Shown one piece after another: positions 15,201 to 23,360 of a stretch of DNA of 64,000 bases. The notes beneath the pieces were generated by a model. The model was not told where the DNA came from. It did not search any database and saw only the letters and a list, made by a program, of their open reading frames with translations. The stretch covers positions 558,001 to 622,000 of the forward strand of contig NZ_JPRF03000001.1 in assembly GCF_001188955.3 (NCBI RefSeq), read 5' to 3'. Made by a program: the position numbers and the translations under genes. Positions within the stretch are counted from its first letter, which is position 1. Each line of letters starts with the position of its first letter. This DNA is from Kitasatospora aureofaciens. Lineage in GTDB: Bacteria > Actinomycetota > Actinomycetes > Streptomycetales > Streptomycetaceae.

Positions 15201-15677
15201 ATGGACTCCGAGACCCCCGCGCCGTCCGACGGACTCCCGCCGACCCTGCTGGAACTCAGCACCTTCCTGCTCGCCCGGATCGGCCGGACCGCACGCGGCC
15301 GGCTCGGCGAGCAGCTGGCCGAACGCGGCCTGCGGCTCTGGGACATGGCCGTGCTCGCGGCGCTCGCCGACTTCGGGCCGCAGGCGCAGCGGGACCTGGT
15401 GCGGCGGCTGGGCATCGACCCGAGCGACCTCGCGAAGGTCGCCGATCAGCTGGGTGCGGCCGGGTACGTCGAGCGCAGCCGGGACCGGGCGGACCGGCGG
15501 CGGGTCTCGGTCTCCGTCACCGAGGCCGGGCGGGCGCTGCTGGCCGAACTGGAGGCGCGGGCCCGGGCGGTGCAGGACGAGGTGCTCGCACCGCTGGACG
15601 AGGGGGAGCGGCGGGTGCTGCAGGGACTGTTGCGGCGGGTGAACGAGGGGGCCGCGCTGCGGCGCGGACCGGTGTGA
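15201..15677 (+). CDS. MarR family transcriptional regulator
   Basis: 158 residues with winged helix at about 40-105 ('FGPQAQRDLVRRLGIDPSDL' ... 'RSRDRADRRRVSVSVTEAGR', the DxRxxR wing). The DNA-binding wing 'DRADRRRV' fits MarR. Start ATG 15201, close to the presumed transcription start, so possibly leaderless. Probably represses the divergent VOC gene and itself. Confidence 0.88.
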   Translation: MDSETPAPSDGLPPTLLELSTFLLARIGRTARGRLGEQLAERGLRLWDMAVLAALADFGPQAQRDLVRRLGIDPSDLAKVADQLGAAGYVERSRDRADRRRVSVSVTEAGRALLAELEARARAVQDEVLAPLDEGERRVLQGLLRRVNEGAALRRGPV

Positions 15678-15679
15678 GC

Positions 15680-16294
15680 TCAGGTGGTCGGCGGCGCGGG
15701 TCGGCGGGCGCCCGCGAACTCGCCCGCCCAGCGCGGGAGGTCGAGTACCTTCTCCACCCGCGCGACCAGCGTGCCGGTGCGCTCGGCGTGGATCATCGCG
15801 CCGTCGCCCGCGTAGACGCCGACGTGGTGCAGCGGGGCGTCGGGGCGGGAGAAGAACAGCAGGTCGCCGGGGGCGAGGGCGTCGCGTTCGACCGGAGCGC
15901 TGCGGTTGAACTGGGCGACGGTGTAGTGCCCGAGCTCGACGGTCCCGTGGCTGGCGCGGTACCAGCAGTAGAGGGACAGGCCGCTGCAGTCGAAGCCGAC
16001 CGTGCTCTCGCCCAGGCACACGCCGTTGAGGTAGCCGTTGTCCTGGTCGCAGAAGCCGAGGCCGGGCCCCAGCCGGTCGCCGCCGCCCCAGGCGTACGGG
16101 ACACCGATCTGCGCGGCGGCGACGGCGGCGACCCGCTGGCCCAGCGCGGCGGCGGGCTCGGACGGGCCTGCGGCGTGGGCGGGTTGGGCCGCCTGACCGA
16201 GCGCCGGGACGATGCTCGCGCCGAGCGCGAGGCCGAGCACGCGGCGGCGTCCGACTCCGGAGGCCTGGTCGTGGCCGGGCGGTTGGGGCTCCAT
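15680..16294 (-). CDS. secreted NlpC/P60 family cell-wall hydrolase (Tat signal)
   Basis: 204 residues. Twin-arginine signal 'GVGRRRVLGLALGASIVPAL' at about 14-33 with cleavage near 'PAHA'. Catalytic domain about 55-200: Cys in 'GFDCSGLSLYCWY', His in 'LHHVGVYAGDG', third polar residue His in 'MIHAERTG'. Predicted D,L-endopeptidase acting on peptidoglycan stems. ATG 16294 with GGGAG 7-8 nt upstream. Convergent with MarR gene (2 bp gap). No c-di-AMP riboswitch motif was found upstream. Confidence 0.87.
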   Translation of the reverse strand: MEPQPPGHDQASGVGRRRVLGLALGASIVPALGQAAQPAHAAGPSEPAAALGQRVAAVAAAQIGVPYAWGGGDRLGPGLGFCDQDNGYLNGVCLGESTVGFDCSGLSLYCWYRASHGTVELGHYTVAQFNRSAPVERDALAPGDLLFFSRPDAPLHHVGVYAGDGAMIHAERTGTLVARVEKVLDLPRWAGEFAGARRPAPPTT

Positions 16295-16526
16295 CGGTCG
16301 GCTCCCGGGCGGTGGTGGCGGCCTGTGCCGCGGCGCTGGTCGCCCTGTTGGCGTGGGCGGGCACCAGGATCGCGGTCCGGTGGCTCGGTCCGCCATCACC
16401 CGCACAGGTGAATCATGAGCACACGGGCCTTGGCGGGGCCGGGAGTTCGCCGGAAATCGTTTGACGCTCGTTCGTGAGGGGCCAACGATGAGCGCGGACG
16501 TTCGGTCGCGATCCTCGGAGGGCCCC

Positions 16527-16931
16527 ATGAGCAGCGCCGTCAAGCTGATCCGCAGCACCCGTCTGACCCCGGCCGTCGACTACGCCTACGCGGCGGTCGT
16601 CGACGCTCCGGCCCGCTCGCTCTGGCTCGCCGGGGCCTGTCCGCTGGACGAGGAGGGGCGCACGGTCGCCGTCGGCGACTACGAGGGCCAGACGCACCAG
16701 GTGATGCGCAATCTGACAACCGTGCTGGAGGACGCGGGCGCGGGGCTCACGGACATCGCCCGGACCACCGTGTACGTGGCATCCAGCGATCAGGCGGACC
16801 TGGTGAAGGTGTGGAACGTGTACCGGGAGTACCTGGGCGAGCATGACGCCCCCAGCACGCTGCTCGGCGTCACGGTGCTCGGCTACACCGACCAGTTGGT
16901 GGAGGTGGAGGCGGTGGCCGTGCTGCCCTGA
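16527..16931 (+). CDS. RidA family protein
   Basis: 134 residues with the RidA/YjgF fold: 'YAYAAVVDAPARSLWLAGAC' start, 'ARTTVYVASSDQADLVKVWN' and the C-terminal 'VEVEAVAVLP'. The Arg that binds carboxylate in imine deaminases is usually in 'RxxV/T'; 'ARTTVYV' is present. Family removes reactive enamine/imine intermediates such as 2-aminoacrylate, but several subgroups have unknown roles. ATG 16527 with GGAGGG 4-5 nt upstream; upstream in-frame ATGs lack ribosome sites. Confidence 0.85.
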   Translation: MSSAVKLIRSTRLTPAVDYAYAAVVDAPARSLWLAGACPLDEEGRTVAVGDYEGQTHQVMRNLTTVLEDAGAGLTDIARTTVYVASSDQADLVKVWNVYREYLGEHDAPSTLLGVTVLGYTDQLVEVEAVAVLP

Positions 16932-16998
16932 CGGCGGTGGTCGACCCCGGCGTTGGGTCGGCTGCCGTCCGGTCCGGTGCCGTTCGGACGGGTGCTGC

Positions 16999-17493
16999 TC
17001 AGGAAGAGGCGCCGGCGAGCAGGGCATCGAGCTTCCGGTAGCCCTCGACGACGCCATGCTCCATTCCGCTGGCCAGGATCGCGTCCCGGGCCGCCAGGCT
17101 GTCGACCACCGACAGCACGGTGACCCGGGTGCGGCCCTCGCCGACGGCTTCGAAGACGGCGGTGTCCAGCGAAACGCCGTCCGGCACGCCCTCGAAGGTG
17201 AAGGTCTGGACGAGCCGGGTGGCCGGCCGGACTTCGTGGAAGGACCCGTAGAAGGCGGCGACCTCCTGGCCGTCACGGTGCATGGAGTAGCGGTAGTGGC
17301 CGCCGGTGCGGCCGTCCCAGTCGTCGATCTTCATGTCGAGGTCCTCGGGGCCGAGCCACTGGGCGACCAGCTGGGGCTCGATCCAGGCCCGGAACACCCG
17401 CTCCTGCGGGGCGTCGAACTCGCGGACAATCCGGATGGTGGGCAGCGTCGGGTCCGCTTCGATCCGGGTCTCGTGGGTGGAGGTGGAGGTCAT
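16999..17493 (-). CDS. SRPBCC (AHSA1/START-like) family protein
   Basis: 164 residues, AHSA1-type helix-grip fold: 'IRIVREFDAPQERVFRAWIE', 'YRYSMHRDGQEVAAFYGSFH', 'TRVTVLSVVDSLAARDAILA'. Small hydrophobic-ligand binding protein of unknown ligand. Its ATG overlaps the stop of the ArsR gene by 4 nt (ATGA), so the pair is translationally coupled. In actinobacteria this ArsR-AHSA1 pairing is very common. GAGGAG 7 nt upstream. Confidence 0.88.
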   Translation of the reverse strand: MTSTSTHETRIEADPTLPTIRIVREFDAPQERVFRAWIEPQLVAQWLGPEDLDMKIDDWDGRTGGHYRYSMHRDGQEVAAFYGSFHEVRPATRLVQTFTFEGVPDGVSLDTAVFEAVGEGRTRVTVLSVVDSLAARDAILASGMEHGVVEGYRKLDALLAGASS

Positions 17494-17966
17494 GACGGGG
17501 CTCCTCGAGTGGGGTCGGGGCGGGGTCGGGTACCGGCGTTCACCGGACCGGTCGGGTCCGGGGGCGGGGGCGGGGTCGGGTGAGTGTCCGGTGCCGGGTG
17601 GGCGTCCGGGGTCGCGTCTGCTGCGGCGCCCGGGGCGGTGTCGCGATCGCCCAGGGCGGAGAGCACGGCGTCCAGGCGGCTGAAACGTGCCTCGGCCTGG
17701 CGGCGGTAGCGCTCGATCCAGCTCGTCATCAAGTCGAACACCTGCGGCTCCAGGTGGCACGGCCGTCGTTGGGCGTCTCGGCTGCGGCTGACCAGCCCGG
17801 CCTCCTCCAGCACCTTGAGGTGCTTGGAGACGGCCTGCATGGACATCGCGTAGGACTCCGCCAGTTCGCCGACGGTCGCGTCCCGGACCGAGAGCCGGGC
17901 GACGATGTCGCGCCGGGTCGGGTCGGCCAGGGCGACGAACGCCCGGGAGAGCTGGTCGACGGCCAC
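17490..17966 (-). CDS. ArsR-family winged-helix regulator
   Basis: 158 residues. wHTH at about 5-95 ('AFVALADPTRRDIVARLSVR', 'MSMQAVSKHLKVLEEAGLVS'), no Cys metal site, then a Pro/Asp-rich disordered tail of about 45 residues. The family without metal ligands typically represses an AHSA1 partner. Start GTG 17966 with AGAGG 7 nt upstream. Two CAACC...GGTTG palindromes lie 21-80 bp upstream, likely autoregulatory operators. Confidence 0.85.
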   Translation of the reverse strand: MAVDQLSRAFVALADPTRRDIVARLSVRDATVGELAESYAMSMQAVSKHLKVLEEAGLVSRSRDAQRRPCHLEPQVFDLMTSWIERYRRQAEARFSRLDAVLSALGDRDTAPGAAADATPDAHPAPDTHPTPPPPPDPTGPVNAGTRPRPDPTRGAPS

Positions 17967-17986
17967 GGCACACCTCTGTTCATCCT

Positions 17987-18046
17987 CAACCGTTTGGTTG
18001 AGAACAACGGTACTCCGGCCTCGCCGCGTATTCAACCAATTGGTTG
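17987..18046. promoter_or_regulatory. two ArsR operator candidates, CAACC-4 nt-GGTTG
   Basis: CAACCGTTTGGTTG at 17987-18000 and the perfect palindrome CAACCAATTGGTTG at 18033-18046, centres 46 bp apart, just upstream of the ArsR-SRPBCC operon. Same arms twice in one short gap strongly suggests a real operator pair. Confidence 0.65.
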
Positions 18047-18101
18047 CGGGGGGTCGGGGGCGCGTCCCGGGTGGGTTTCGGGTTCCTGATGGGTGGCCGG
18101 C

Positions 18102-18131
18102 GATCAGAAACCGATCGTTCGGTTTCTGATC
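18102..18131. promoter_or_regulatory. 30-bp perfect inverted repeat, ARE-like element
   Basis: Arms GATCAGAAACCGA and TCGGTTTCTGATC separated by TCGT. Each half contains TCGGTTTC, which matches 9 of 11 positions of the classical ArpA half-site GG(T/C)CGGT(A/T)(T/C)G(T/G). It lies 225 bp upstream of the gamma-butyrolactone-receptor-like gene and 135 bp upstream of the ArsR operon. The rest of the 17967-18355 gap contains promoter-like TAAGAT at about 18303 and no gene. Confidence 0.55.
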
Positions 18132-18355
18132 CACAGGGCTCGGTGGAAGGAGTGGGGGTCGGCGGATTGCCCGGAAGGCCCGGATTCCGCTTGACCGAAG
18201 AGGGGCTGACGGACCGTGGGGCGGGCCAAGCGGTGGGGTGGGTGGAGGGGCCGAGCGGGCTGATGGCCCGACATTGCTTGTAGCCCGTCGGTGGCCCGCA
18301 GCTAAGATACGGGGTGTTTGGTTTTGTTTCCGGGGCTCAGGGCGGGGTGGTTGCG

Positions 18356-19078
18356 GTGGTACGGCAAGAACGGGCGCTCCGGACGCGTCGGCTGATCCTG
18401 GAGGCTGCGGCGACGGTCTTCGACGAGTTCGGGTACGAGGGCGCCACCATCGGGGAGGTGGTCTCCCGCGCGGGTGTGACGCGTGGAGCCGTGTACTTCC
18501 ACTTCGCCTCGAAGCGGGAACTCGCGCAAGGTGTCGTCGAGGAACAGTTCGTCCAGGACGGCGTGCCGGAACGCAGCTGCAAACTCCAGGAGTTCGTGGA
18601 TACCGGGATGACGGTCGCGCACCTGATGCCGCGTAACCCGCTGCTCAGCGCGGGCGCTCGGCTCTCGCTCGGTCAGGACGCGTCCGACGACTTCGGCGGC
18701 GGGGCGATCCCCGGCTGGATCGGCCGGATGGAGGCGCTGCTGGTTGCCGCCGGTGAGCGCGGCGAGTTGCTGCCGCACGTCGTTCCGGCCGACACCGCGT
18801 GGCTGGTCACCGCCGCCTGGACCGGAGTTCAGATCCAGTCGCAGAAGCTCTGTGGCCGGGCCGACCTGGAGCGGCGGGTTTCCGGTCTGTTCCAGCACCT
18901 GATGCCGAGCGTCGCGGTGCCCGGCGTGCTCGGCTCCCTGCAGATGGGCCCGGACCGCGGTGCCCAGGTGGTCGCCGAGGTCGCGGCGGCCCGGGCGGCG
19001 TGGGAGGGCGGCGGAGGGTCGTCGGCGAAGTCGCGGACCGGGGGCGAGGTGGTCGTGAACGGGGCCGGTGCGGGCTGA
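18356..19078 (+). CDS. TetR-family gamma-butyrolactone receptor-like regulator (ScbR/ArpA type)
   Basis: 240 residues. N-terminal HTH 'RALRTRRLILEAAATVFDEF' and 'VTRGAVYFHFASKRELAQGV' are near-diagnostic of ScbR/ArpA/BarA proteins; the ligand-domain features 'LLSAGARLSL' and 'HVVPADTAWLVTAAWTGVQI' (Trp of the ligand pocket) are also present. C-terminal 25 residues are an unusual Gly/Ser/Lys extension. Start GTG 18356 gives the family-typical N-terminus (M)VRQERA; AGGGCGG is upstream, GTG 18347 is the alternative. No AfsA-like butenolide synthase is in the window, so it may be a pseudo-receptor answering another ligand. Probably autoregulated through the 30-bp inverted repeat. Confidence 0.85.
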   Translation: MVRQERALRTRRLILEAAATVFDEFGYEGATIGEVVSRAGVTRGAVYFHFASKRELAQGVVEEQFVQDGVPERSCKLQEFVDTGMTVAHLMPRNPLLSAGARLSLGQDASDDFGGGAIPGWIGRMEALLVAAGERGELLPHVVPADTAWLVTAAWTGVQIQSQKLCGRADLERRVSGLFQHLMPSVAVPGVLGSLQMGPDRGAQVVAEVAAARAAWEGGGGSSAKSRTGGEVVVNGAGAG

Positions 19079-19360
19079 CCGAACCCGTCCCGAGTGGCTC
19101 GGTTCCGGACGGGAGCGCCCCGGGGCCACGGGGATCCGAGGCCGCCTTCGCCTTGCCCGGGGGTAGGCCGTCTGCTCGGCGAGGCGCTCGCCGTGCGGGG
19201 CGGCCCGGTCTTCGCCGATGTCCCGGTCGGCGGTCACCGTCTCGTCCCGCCGGGCAGCTCCGGCGGGCGCCGCAGCGGGCCGATGGCGCCGCAGCTCGCC
19301 CAACCCGGCCCGCCCGCGGCGGACGGGTCGAATGTCAGTGCTGCTCGCCATGATGACGGT

Positions 19361-21487
19361 ATGAAGGACGCAGCCACCACGGCCATCCCCGCCGCCCTCG
19401 CCTCCCCGGAGGCCTACGCCGACGCCGTCGCCACCGCCGTACGGGCCGCCGCGGCGTACTACTCCGACGGTTCCACCGCGCTGGGGGACGACGAGTACGA
19501 CGCTCTGGTCCGGGCGGTCGAGGCCTATGAGCGCGAGCACCCCGACCAGGTGCTGCCGGAGTCGCCCACCGGCAAGGTGGCCGGGGGAGCGGCGGTCGGC
19601 GACGTCCCGCACAGCACGCCGATGCTCTCGCTGGACAACGTCTTCTCCGCCGAGGAGCTGGAGTCCTGGGCTGCCGGGCTGGAGCGCCGGCTCGGCCGGC
19701 CGGTCGCCGCCTGGTGTGTCGAACCCAAGCTGGACGGTCTGGCCGTCGCCGCCCACTACCGGGAGGGCCGGCTGTACCAGGTGCTCACCCGGGGCGACGG
19801 CCTGGCCGGGGAGGACATCACCCACGCGGCCGACGCCGTGCTCGGCCTGCCCGCCCGGCTCGCCGAGCCGCTCGACGTCGAACTGCGCGGCGAGGTGCTG
19901 CTCACCCACGAGCAGTTCGAACAGGCCAACGCGGTGCGCACCGCCCACGGCGCCACCCCCTTCGCCCACCCGCGCAGCGGCGCCGCGGGCACCCTGCGCG
20001 CCAAGGACCGCCCCTACCGGATCGAGCTGACCTTCTTCGGCTACGACGCCCACGGCCTGCCCGGCCTCGGCCACGTCGAACTGCTCACTCGCCTCGCCGA
20101 ACTCGGCGCCAACACCGCCGCCAGCACCCACGCCGCGCCGCTCCGCTGCGCGACCCTCGCCGAGGCCGAGCAGCGGATCGAGGAGATCGCCGCCCTGCGC
20201 GCCGCGCTGCCGTTCGGGATCGACGGCGTGGTGGTCAAGGCGGACGCGGTCGCCGACCAGGAAGCGGCGGGTTCCGGCTCCCGGGCGCCGCGTTGGGCGG
20301 TGGCCCGCAAGCTCCAGGCCCAGCACAAGGTCACCCGGCTGCTCGGGGTGGAGTGGAACGTCGGCCGCACCGGCATCATCGCGCCGCGGGCGGTGCTCGA
20401 CCCGGTGGTGATCGACGGCGTCACCGTCACCTACGCGACCCTGCACAACCCCGCGGACATCGAGCGCCGCGGGCTGATGATCGGGGACCAGGTCTTCGTC
20501 TACCGCGCCGGGGACGTCATCCCGCGGGTGGAGGCGCCGCTGGTCGACGAGCGCACCGGCGCCGAGCAGCCGATCGCCTTCCCCGAGGTCTGCCCGCGCT
20601 GTGGCGACGCCATCGACCGCGCGGAGCAGCGCTGGCGCTGCGTGCGCGGCCGGGGCTGCCAGGCCGTCGCCTCGGTGATCTACGCGGCCGGGCGCGACCA
20701 GCTCGACATCGAGGGCCTCGGCGGCACCCGGGCCGTGCAACTGGTCGAGTCCGGACTGGTCGCCGACCTCGCCGACCTGTTCACCCTGACCAAGGAGCAG
20801 TTGCTCACCCTGGAGCGGATGGGCGACACCAGCGCCGACAAGCTGCTCGCCGCCATCGAGACCGCCCGCACCCGCCCGCTGAACCGGGTGTTCTGCGCGC
20901 TGGGCATCCGGGGCACCGGGCGGACGATGTCGCGCCGGATCGCCGCGCACTTCGGCAGCATGGCCGCGATCAGGGCCGCCGACGCCGTGGCGCTGGCGGG
21001 CGTGGACGGCATCGGGGTGGAGAAGGCCGCCGTGATCGTCGCCGAACTCGCCGCGGTGGCAGAACTTTTGGACCGGCTGGTGGAACAGGGCGTGGGGACG
21101 CAGGTGTCCCGGCCGGTGTCCGCGGCGCCAGCGGCCGACGTCGCTGCGGCCGTCACCGGCACGGCCGTCATCGGCGAGGGAGTTACGGGCGAGGGGATCG
21201 CGGACGAGGGCGCCACGGCCGGCGGCGCGGCGGCCGGTCCGCTGGCGGGGAAGAGTGTCGTGGTCACCGGCAGCATGACCGGGGCCCTGGCCGCACTCTC
21301 CCGCAACGAGATGAACGAGCTGATCGAGCGCGCGGGCGGCAAGGCGTCTTCCTCGGTGTCCAAGCGCACCAGCCTGCTGGTCGCGGGCGAGAAGGCGGGC
21401 TCCAAGCGCGCCAAGGCGGAGGAGCTCGGGGTGCCGATCAGCAGCCCGGAGGAGTTCGCCGTCCTGGTGGCCGACTTCCTCGGCTGA
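19361..21487 (+). CDS. ligA: NAD-dependent DNA ligase, divergent LigA
   Basis: 708 residues with the full LigA order: domain Ia (YYSDG... at 33-37), adenylation domain with Lys123 ('[11 protein letters not shown]'), OB fold, Cys4-like zinc finger ('[10 protein letters not shown]' and 'CVRGRGC'), four HhH and a C-terminal BRCT (about 630-705). Canonical LigA has 'SRAPRWAIAYKFPPEEK'; here it is '[20 protein letters not shown]', a notable change of the motif IV-V region, and the stretch before BRCT is Ala/Gly-rich. I read this as the second LigA that many streptomycetes carry, not the housekeeping one. ATG 19361, weak ribosome site, possibly leaderless. Hairpin terminator at 21557. Confidence 0.87.
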   Translation: MKDAATTAIPAALASPEAYADAVATAVRAAAAYYSDGSTALGDDEYDALVRAVEAYEREHPDQVLPESPTGKVAGGAAVGDVPHSTPMLSLDNVFSAEELESWAAGLERRLGRPVAAWCVEPKLDGLAVAAHYREGRLYQVLTRGDGLAGEDITHAADAVLGLPARLAEPLDVELRGEVLLTHEQFEQANAVRTAHGATPFAHPRSGAAGTLRAKDRPYRIELTFFGYDAHGLPGLGHVELLTRLAELGANTAASTHAAPLRCATLAEAEQRIEEIAALRAALPFGIDGVVVKADAVADQEAAGSGSRAPRWAVARKLQAQHKVTRLLGVEWNVGRTGIIAPRAVLDPVVIDGVTVTYATLHNPADIERRGLMIGDQVFVYRAGDVIPRVEAPLVDERTGAEQPIAFPEVCPRCGDAIDRAEQRWRCVRGRGCQAVASVIYAAGRDQLDIEGLGGTRAVQLVESGLVADLADLFTLTKEQLLTLERMGDTSADKLLAAIETARTRPLNRVFCALGIRGTGRTMSRRIAAHFGSMAAIRAADAVALAGVDGIGVEKAAVIVAELAAVAELLDRLVEQGVGTQVSRPVSAAPAADVAAAVTGTAVIGEGVTGEGIADEGATAGGAAAGPLAGKSVVVTGSMTGALAALSRNEMNELIERAGGKASSSVSKRTSLLVAGEKAGSKRAKAEELGVPISSPEEFAVLVADFLG

Positions 21488-21556
21488 GCCACCCGCCGAG
21501 CCCGCGGCCGCGACGCAATGGCCGTGATGCCACGGCCGTGACGCCACGGCCACCGA

Positions 21557-21584
21557 GCCTTGGCCGGGGCGCCTCGGCCAAGGC
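21557..21584 (+). terminator. hairpin terminator after ligA
   Basis: 10-bp perfect stem GCCTTGGCCG/CGGCCAAGGC, 8-nt loop, 70 bp after the ligA stop. Confidence 0.6.
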
Positions 21585-21593
21585 ATGCGGGGG

Positions 21594-21624
21594 TTGATCA
21601 CGGCCGGGGCGGGTGCGGTAGGGT
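21594..21624 (+). promoter_or_regulatory. sigma-HrdB-like promoter
   Basis: TTGATC (21594-21599), 19-nt spacer, TAGGGT (21619-21624). The transcript would carry the short ORF at 21676 and the PrmC-like gene at 21814. Confidence 0.4.
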
Positions 21625-21675
21625 GACCGACGCTGAACACGACCGCGAGCCAGGGAGGTGAGACCCATTACCGGT

Positions 21676-21729
21676 ATGTCCGAGCGGGTGCTCCCGGAGC
21701 GCGGCCGTGCGGGCGCACCGCGCGCGTAG
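21676..21729 (+). CDS. possible 17-residue leader peptide
   Basis: ATG 21676 opens MSERVLPERGRAGAPRA; GGGAGGTGAG lies upstream but at about 16 nt. The following DNA contains the stem CCGCGC/GCGCGG and a repeat of CGGGCGCACC. Might be a regulatory uORF for the methyltransferase; no run of one amino acid. Confidence 0.3.
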   Translation: MSERVLPERGRAGAPRA

Positions 21730-21813
21730 CGCGGGCGCACCGACGCGGCGTCGGCCCTGGCGGGAGCCCTGACGGAGTCCTCCGTTCTCCTCCCGTCCTC
21801 CCAAGGGGTCCCC

Positions 21814-22605
21814 TTGCCCGTCTTCGTCTCCGCCGCTCTCCGTTCCTCCGTCGTCTCCCAACTGCGCTCCGCCGGCTGTGTGTTCGCCGAGGACGAGGCG
21901 CGCATCCTGCTCACCGCCGCCGCCACGACCGCCGAACTCGCCGCCATGGTCCGCGCCCGCGCCCAGGGCCGGCCGCTCGAACACGTCGTCGGCTGGGCCG
22001 AGTTCGCCGGTCTGCGGATCGCCGTCGACCCCGGGGTGTTCGTCCCGCGCCGACGCAGCGAGTTCCTGGCCGCCGAGGCCGCTCGACTCGCCGGACCCGG
22101 CGCGGTGGTGGTCGACCTGTGCTGCGGCAGCGGCGCACTCGGCGCCGCCGTCGCGGCCACCACCGGTCGCCCCGTCGAGCTGTACGCGGCCGATCTGGAC
22201 CCGGTGGCCGTCCGCTGCGCCCGCCGCAACCTGGCGGGGACGGGCGCCCGGGTCTTCGAGGGCGACCTGTTCGCCGCCCTGCCCGACGCGCTGCGCGGCC
22301 GGGTCGAGGTGCTGATCGCCAACGTCCCGTACGTGCCGACCGGCGAGATCGAGCTGCTGCCGCCCGAGGCCCGGTTGCACGAGGCGAGGCCCGCGCTGGA
22401 CGGCGGGACGGACGGGCTGGACGTGCTGCGCCGGGTGGCCGCGGCGGCGCCGCAGTGGCTGGCGGCCGGTGGCGCACTGCTGTTCGAGACCAGCGATCGG
22501 CAGGCGGACGGCGCGCTGGCGGTGGCGCGGGAGGCCGGTCTGGCGGCGGCGGTGAGCCGCGAGGAGGAACTGGACGCCACCGTGGTCACGGCGACCCTGG
22601 GCTGA
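21814..22605 (+). CDS. PrmC-related putative N5-glutamine methyltransferase
   Basis: 263 residues. N-terminal helical domain 1-70 ('GRPLEHVVGWAEFAGLRIAV'), SAM-binding 'VVDLCCGSGALGAAV' at about 95, acidic 'AADLDPVAVRCA', and 'IANVPYVP' replacing the NPPY catalytic motif of PrmC. The NVPY variant marks the PrmC-related subfamily rather than true release-factor methyltransferase. Starts at TTG 21814 with AAGGGG 5 nt upstream. Ends at a long bidirectional terminator. Confidence 0.82.
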   Translation: MPVFVSAALRSSVVSQLRSAGCVFAEDEARILLTAAATTAELAAMVRARAQGRPLEHVVGWAEFAGLRIAVDPGVFVPRRRSEFLAAEAARLAGPGAVVVDLCCGSGALGAAVAATTGRPVELYAADLDPVAVRCARRNLAGTGARVFEGDLFAALPDALRGRVEVLIANVPYVPTGEIELLPPEARLHEARPALDGGTDGLDVLRRVAAAAPQWLAAGGALLFETSDRQADGALAVAREAGLAAAVSREEELDATVVTATLG

Positions 22606-22634
22606 GCCGCGGCGGATCCCGGAGGACCCCTCAT

Positions 22635-22681
22635 CCGTCGCTCCGGCCACCGGACCCCCGTGCCGGTGGCCGGAGCGACGG
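22635..22681. terminator. long bidirectional terminator
   Basis: Perfect 19-bp stem with 9-nt loop ACCCCCGTG between convergent genes (methyltransferase ending at 22605, PPOX oxidoreductase ending at 22719). Confidence 0.85.
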
Positions 22682-22718
22682 TCGGTCGACCGTCCGACCG
22701 GGTCGACCGTTCGGCCGG

Positions 22719-23159
22719 TCAGATTTTGGCGCCGTACACGTGGTCGACCGGGATGGTGAGCAGCACCCGGCGGTCGGCGACCATCGACTCGCGGTACTCC
22801 GCCCAGTCCGGGTGCTCCCCGGCGGCCCGCCGGTAGTAGTCGACCAGCGCCTCGACCTCGGGCCCGTGCGGGTCGGTGCCCGGACCGGTGAGGGTGGCGA
22901 CGCCCTCGGCGGTGGCCCATGACCGCCCGTCCGGCCCGGTCACCTCCAGGCTGACCCGCGGGTCCCGGCGCAGGTTGGCGGTCTTCGCCAGCCCCTCCCG
23001 GGTGGAGATCAGGATGACGTTCGCCTCGCGGTCGTAGAACGGCATGATCGGGGAGAGCTGGGGCCGTCCGTCCGCCTTGATGGTGGCGAGGATGCCAAGG
23101 CGGCTCTGTGCGAGCAGGGCGTGGGGGTCGTGATCAGTGGCGGTCATGCGAGCAATCAT
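22719..23159 (-). CDS. PPOX-class F420-dependent oxidoreductase-like protein
   Basis: 146 residues (142 if started at ATG 23147). Split-barrel fold with 'RLGILATIKADGRPQLSPIM', 'DPRVSLEVTGPDGRSWATAE' and C-terminal 'VLLTIPVDHVYGAKI', typical of the F420/flavin-binding FDOR-B/PPOX family. Either start is possible; ATG 23159 has GTGAGG 4 nt upstream. A perfect 16-bp palindrome at 23165-23180 sits over the ribosome-binding region. Confidence 0.85.
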   Translation of the reverse strand: MIARMTATDHDPHALLAQSRLGILATIKADGRPQLSPIMPFYDREANVILISTREGLAKTANLRRDPRVSLEVTGPDGRSWATAEGVATLTGPGTDPHGPEVEALVDYYRRAAGEHPDWAEYRESMVADRRVLLTIPVDHVYGAKI

Positions 23160-23164
23160 GGGGC

Positions 23165-23180
23165 CTCACACCGGTGTGAG
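23165..23180. promoter_or_regulatory. perfect 16-bp palindrome CTCACACCGGTGTGAG
   Basis: Ends 6 bp upstream of the PPOX start, so a bound repressor would block initiation. Regulator unknown. Confidence 0.5.
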
Positions 23181-23280
23181 GGTCAAGGCCGTGCAGGCGT
23201 GTTGTCCCCCGCGCCTGACGGATTCGGCGGTCGGCATGTACGGGGACGCGGCGCATCCGTGAGCGGTCGCGGGTAGTTCT

Positions 23281-23336
23281 CGCCCGCCGCCCGCCGCCCG
23301 CCGCCCGCCGCCCGCCGCCCGCCGCCCGCCGCCCGC
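23281..23336. repeat. eight perfect copies of heptamer CGCCCGC
   Basis: Pure 7-nt tandem repeat, 56 bp, between the decarboxylase stop (23361) and the PPOX promoter. Prone to copy-number change by slippage; not within a supported gene. Confidence 0.9.
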
Positions 23337-23360
23337 CGTGCCGGTAAGCCGGTCAGTCGG

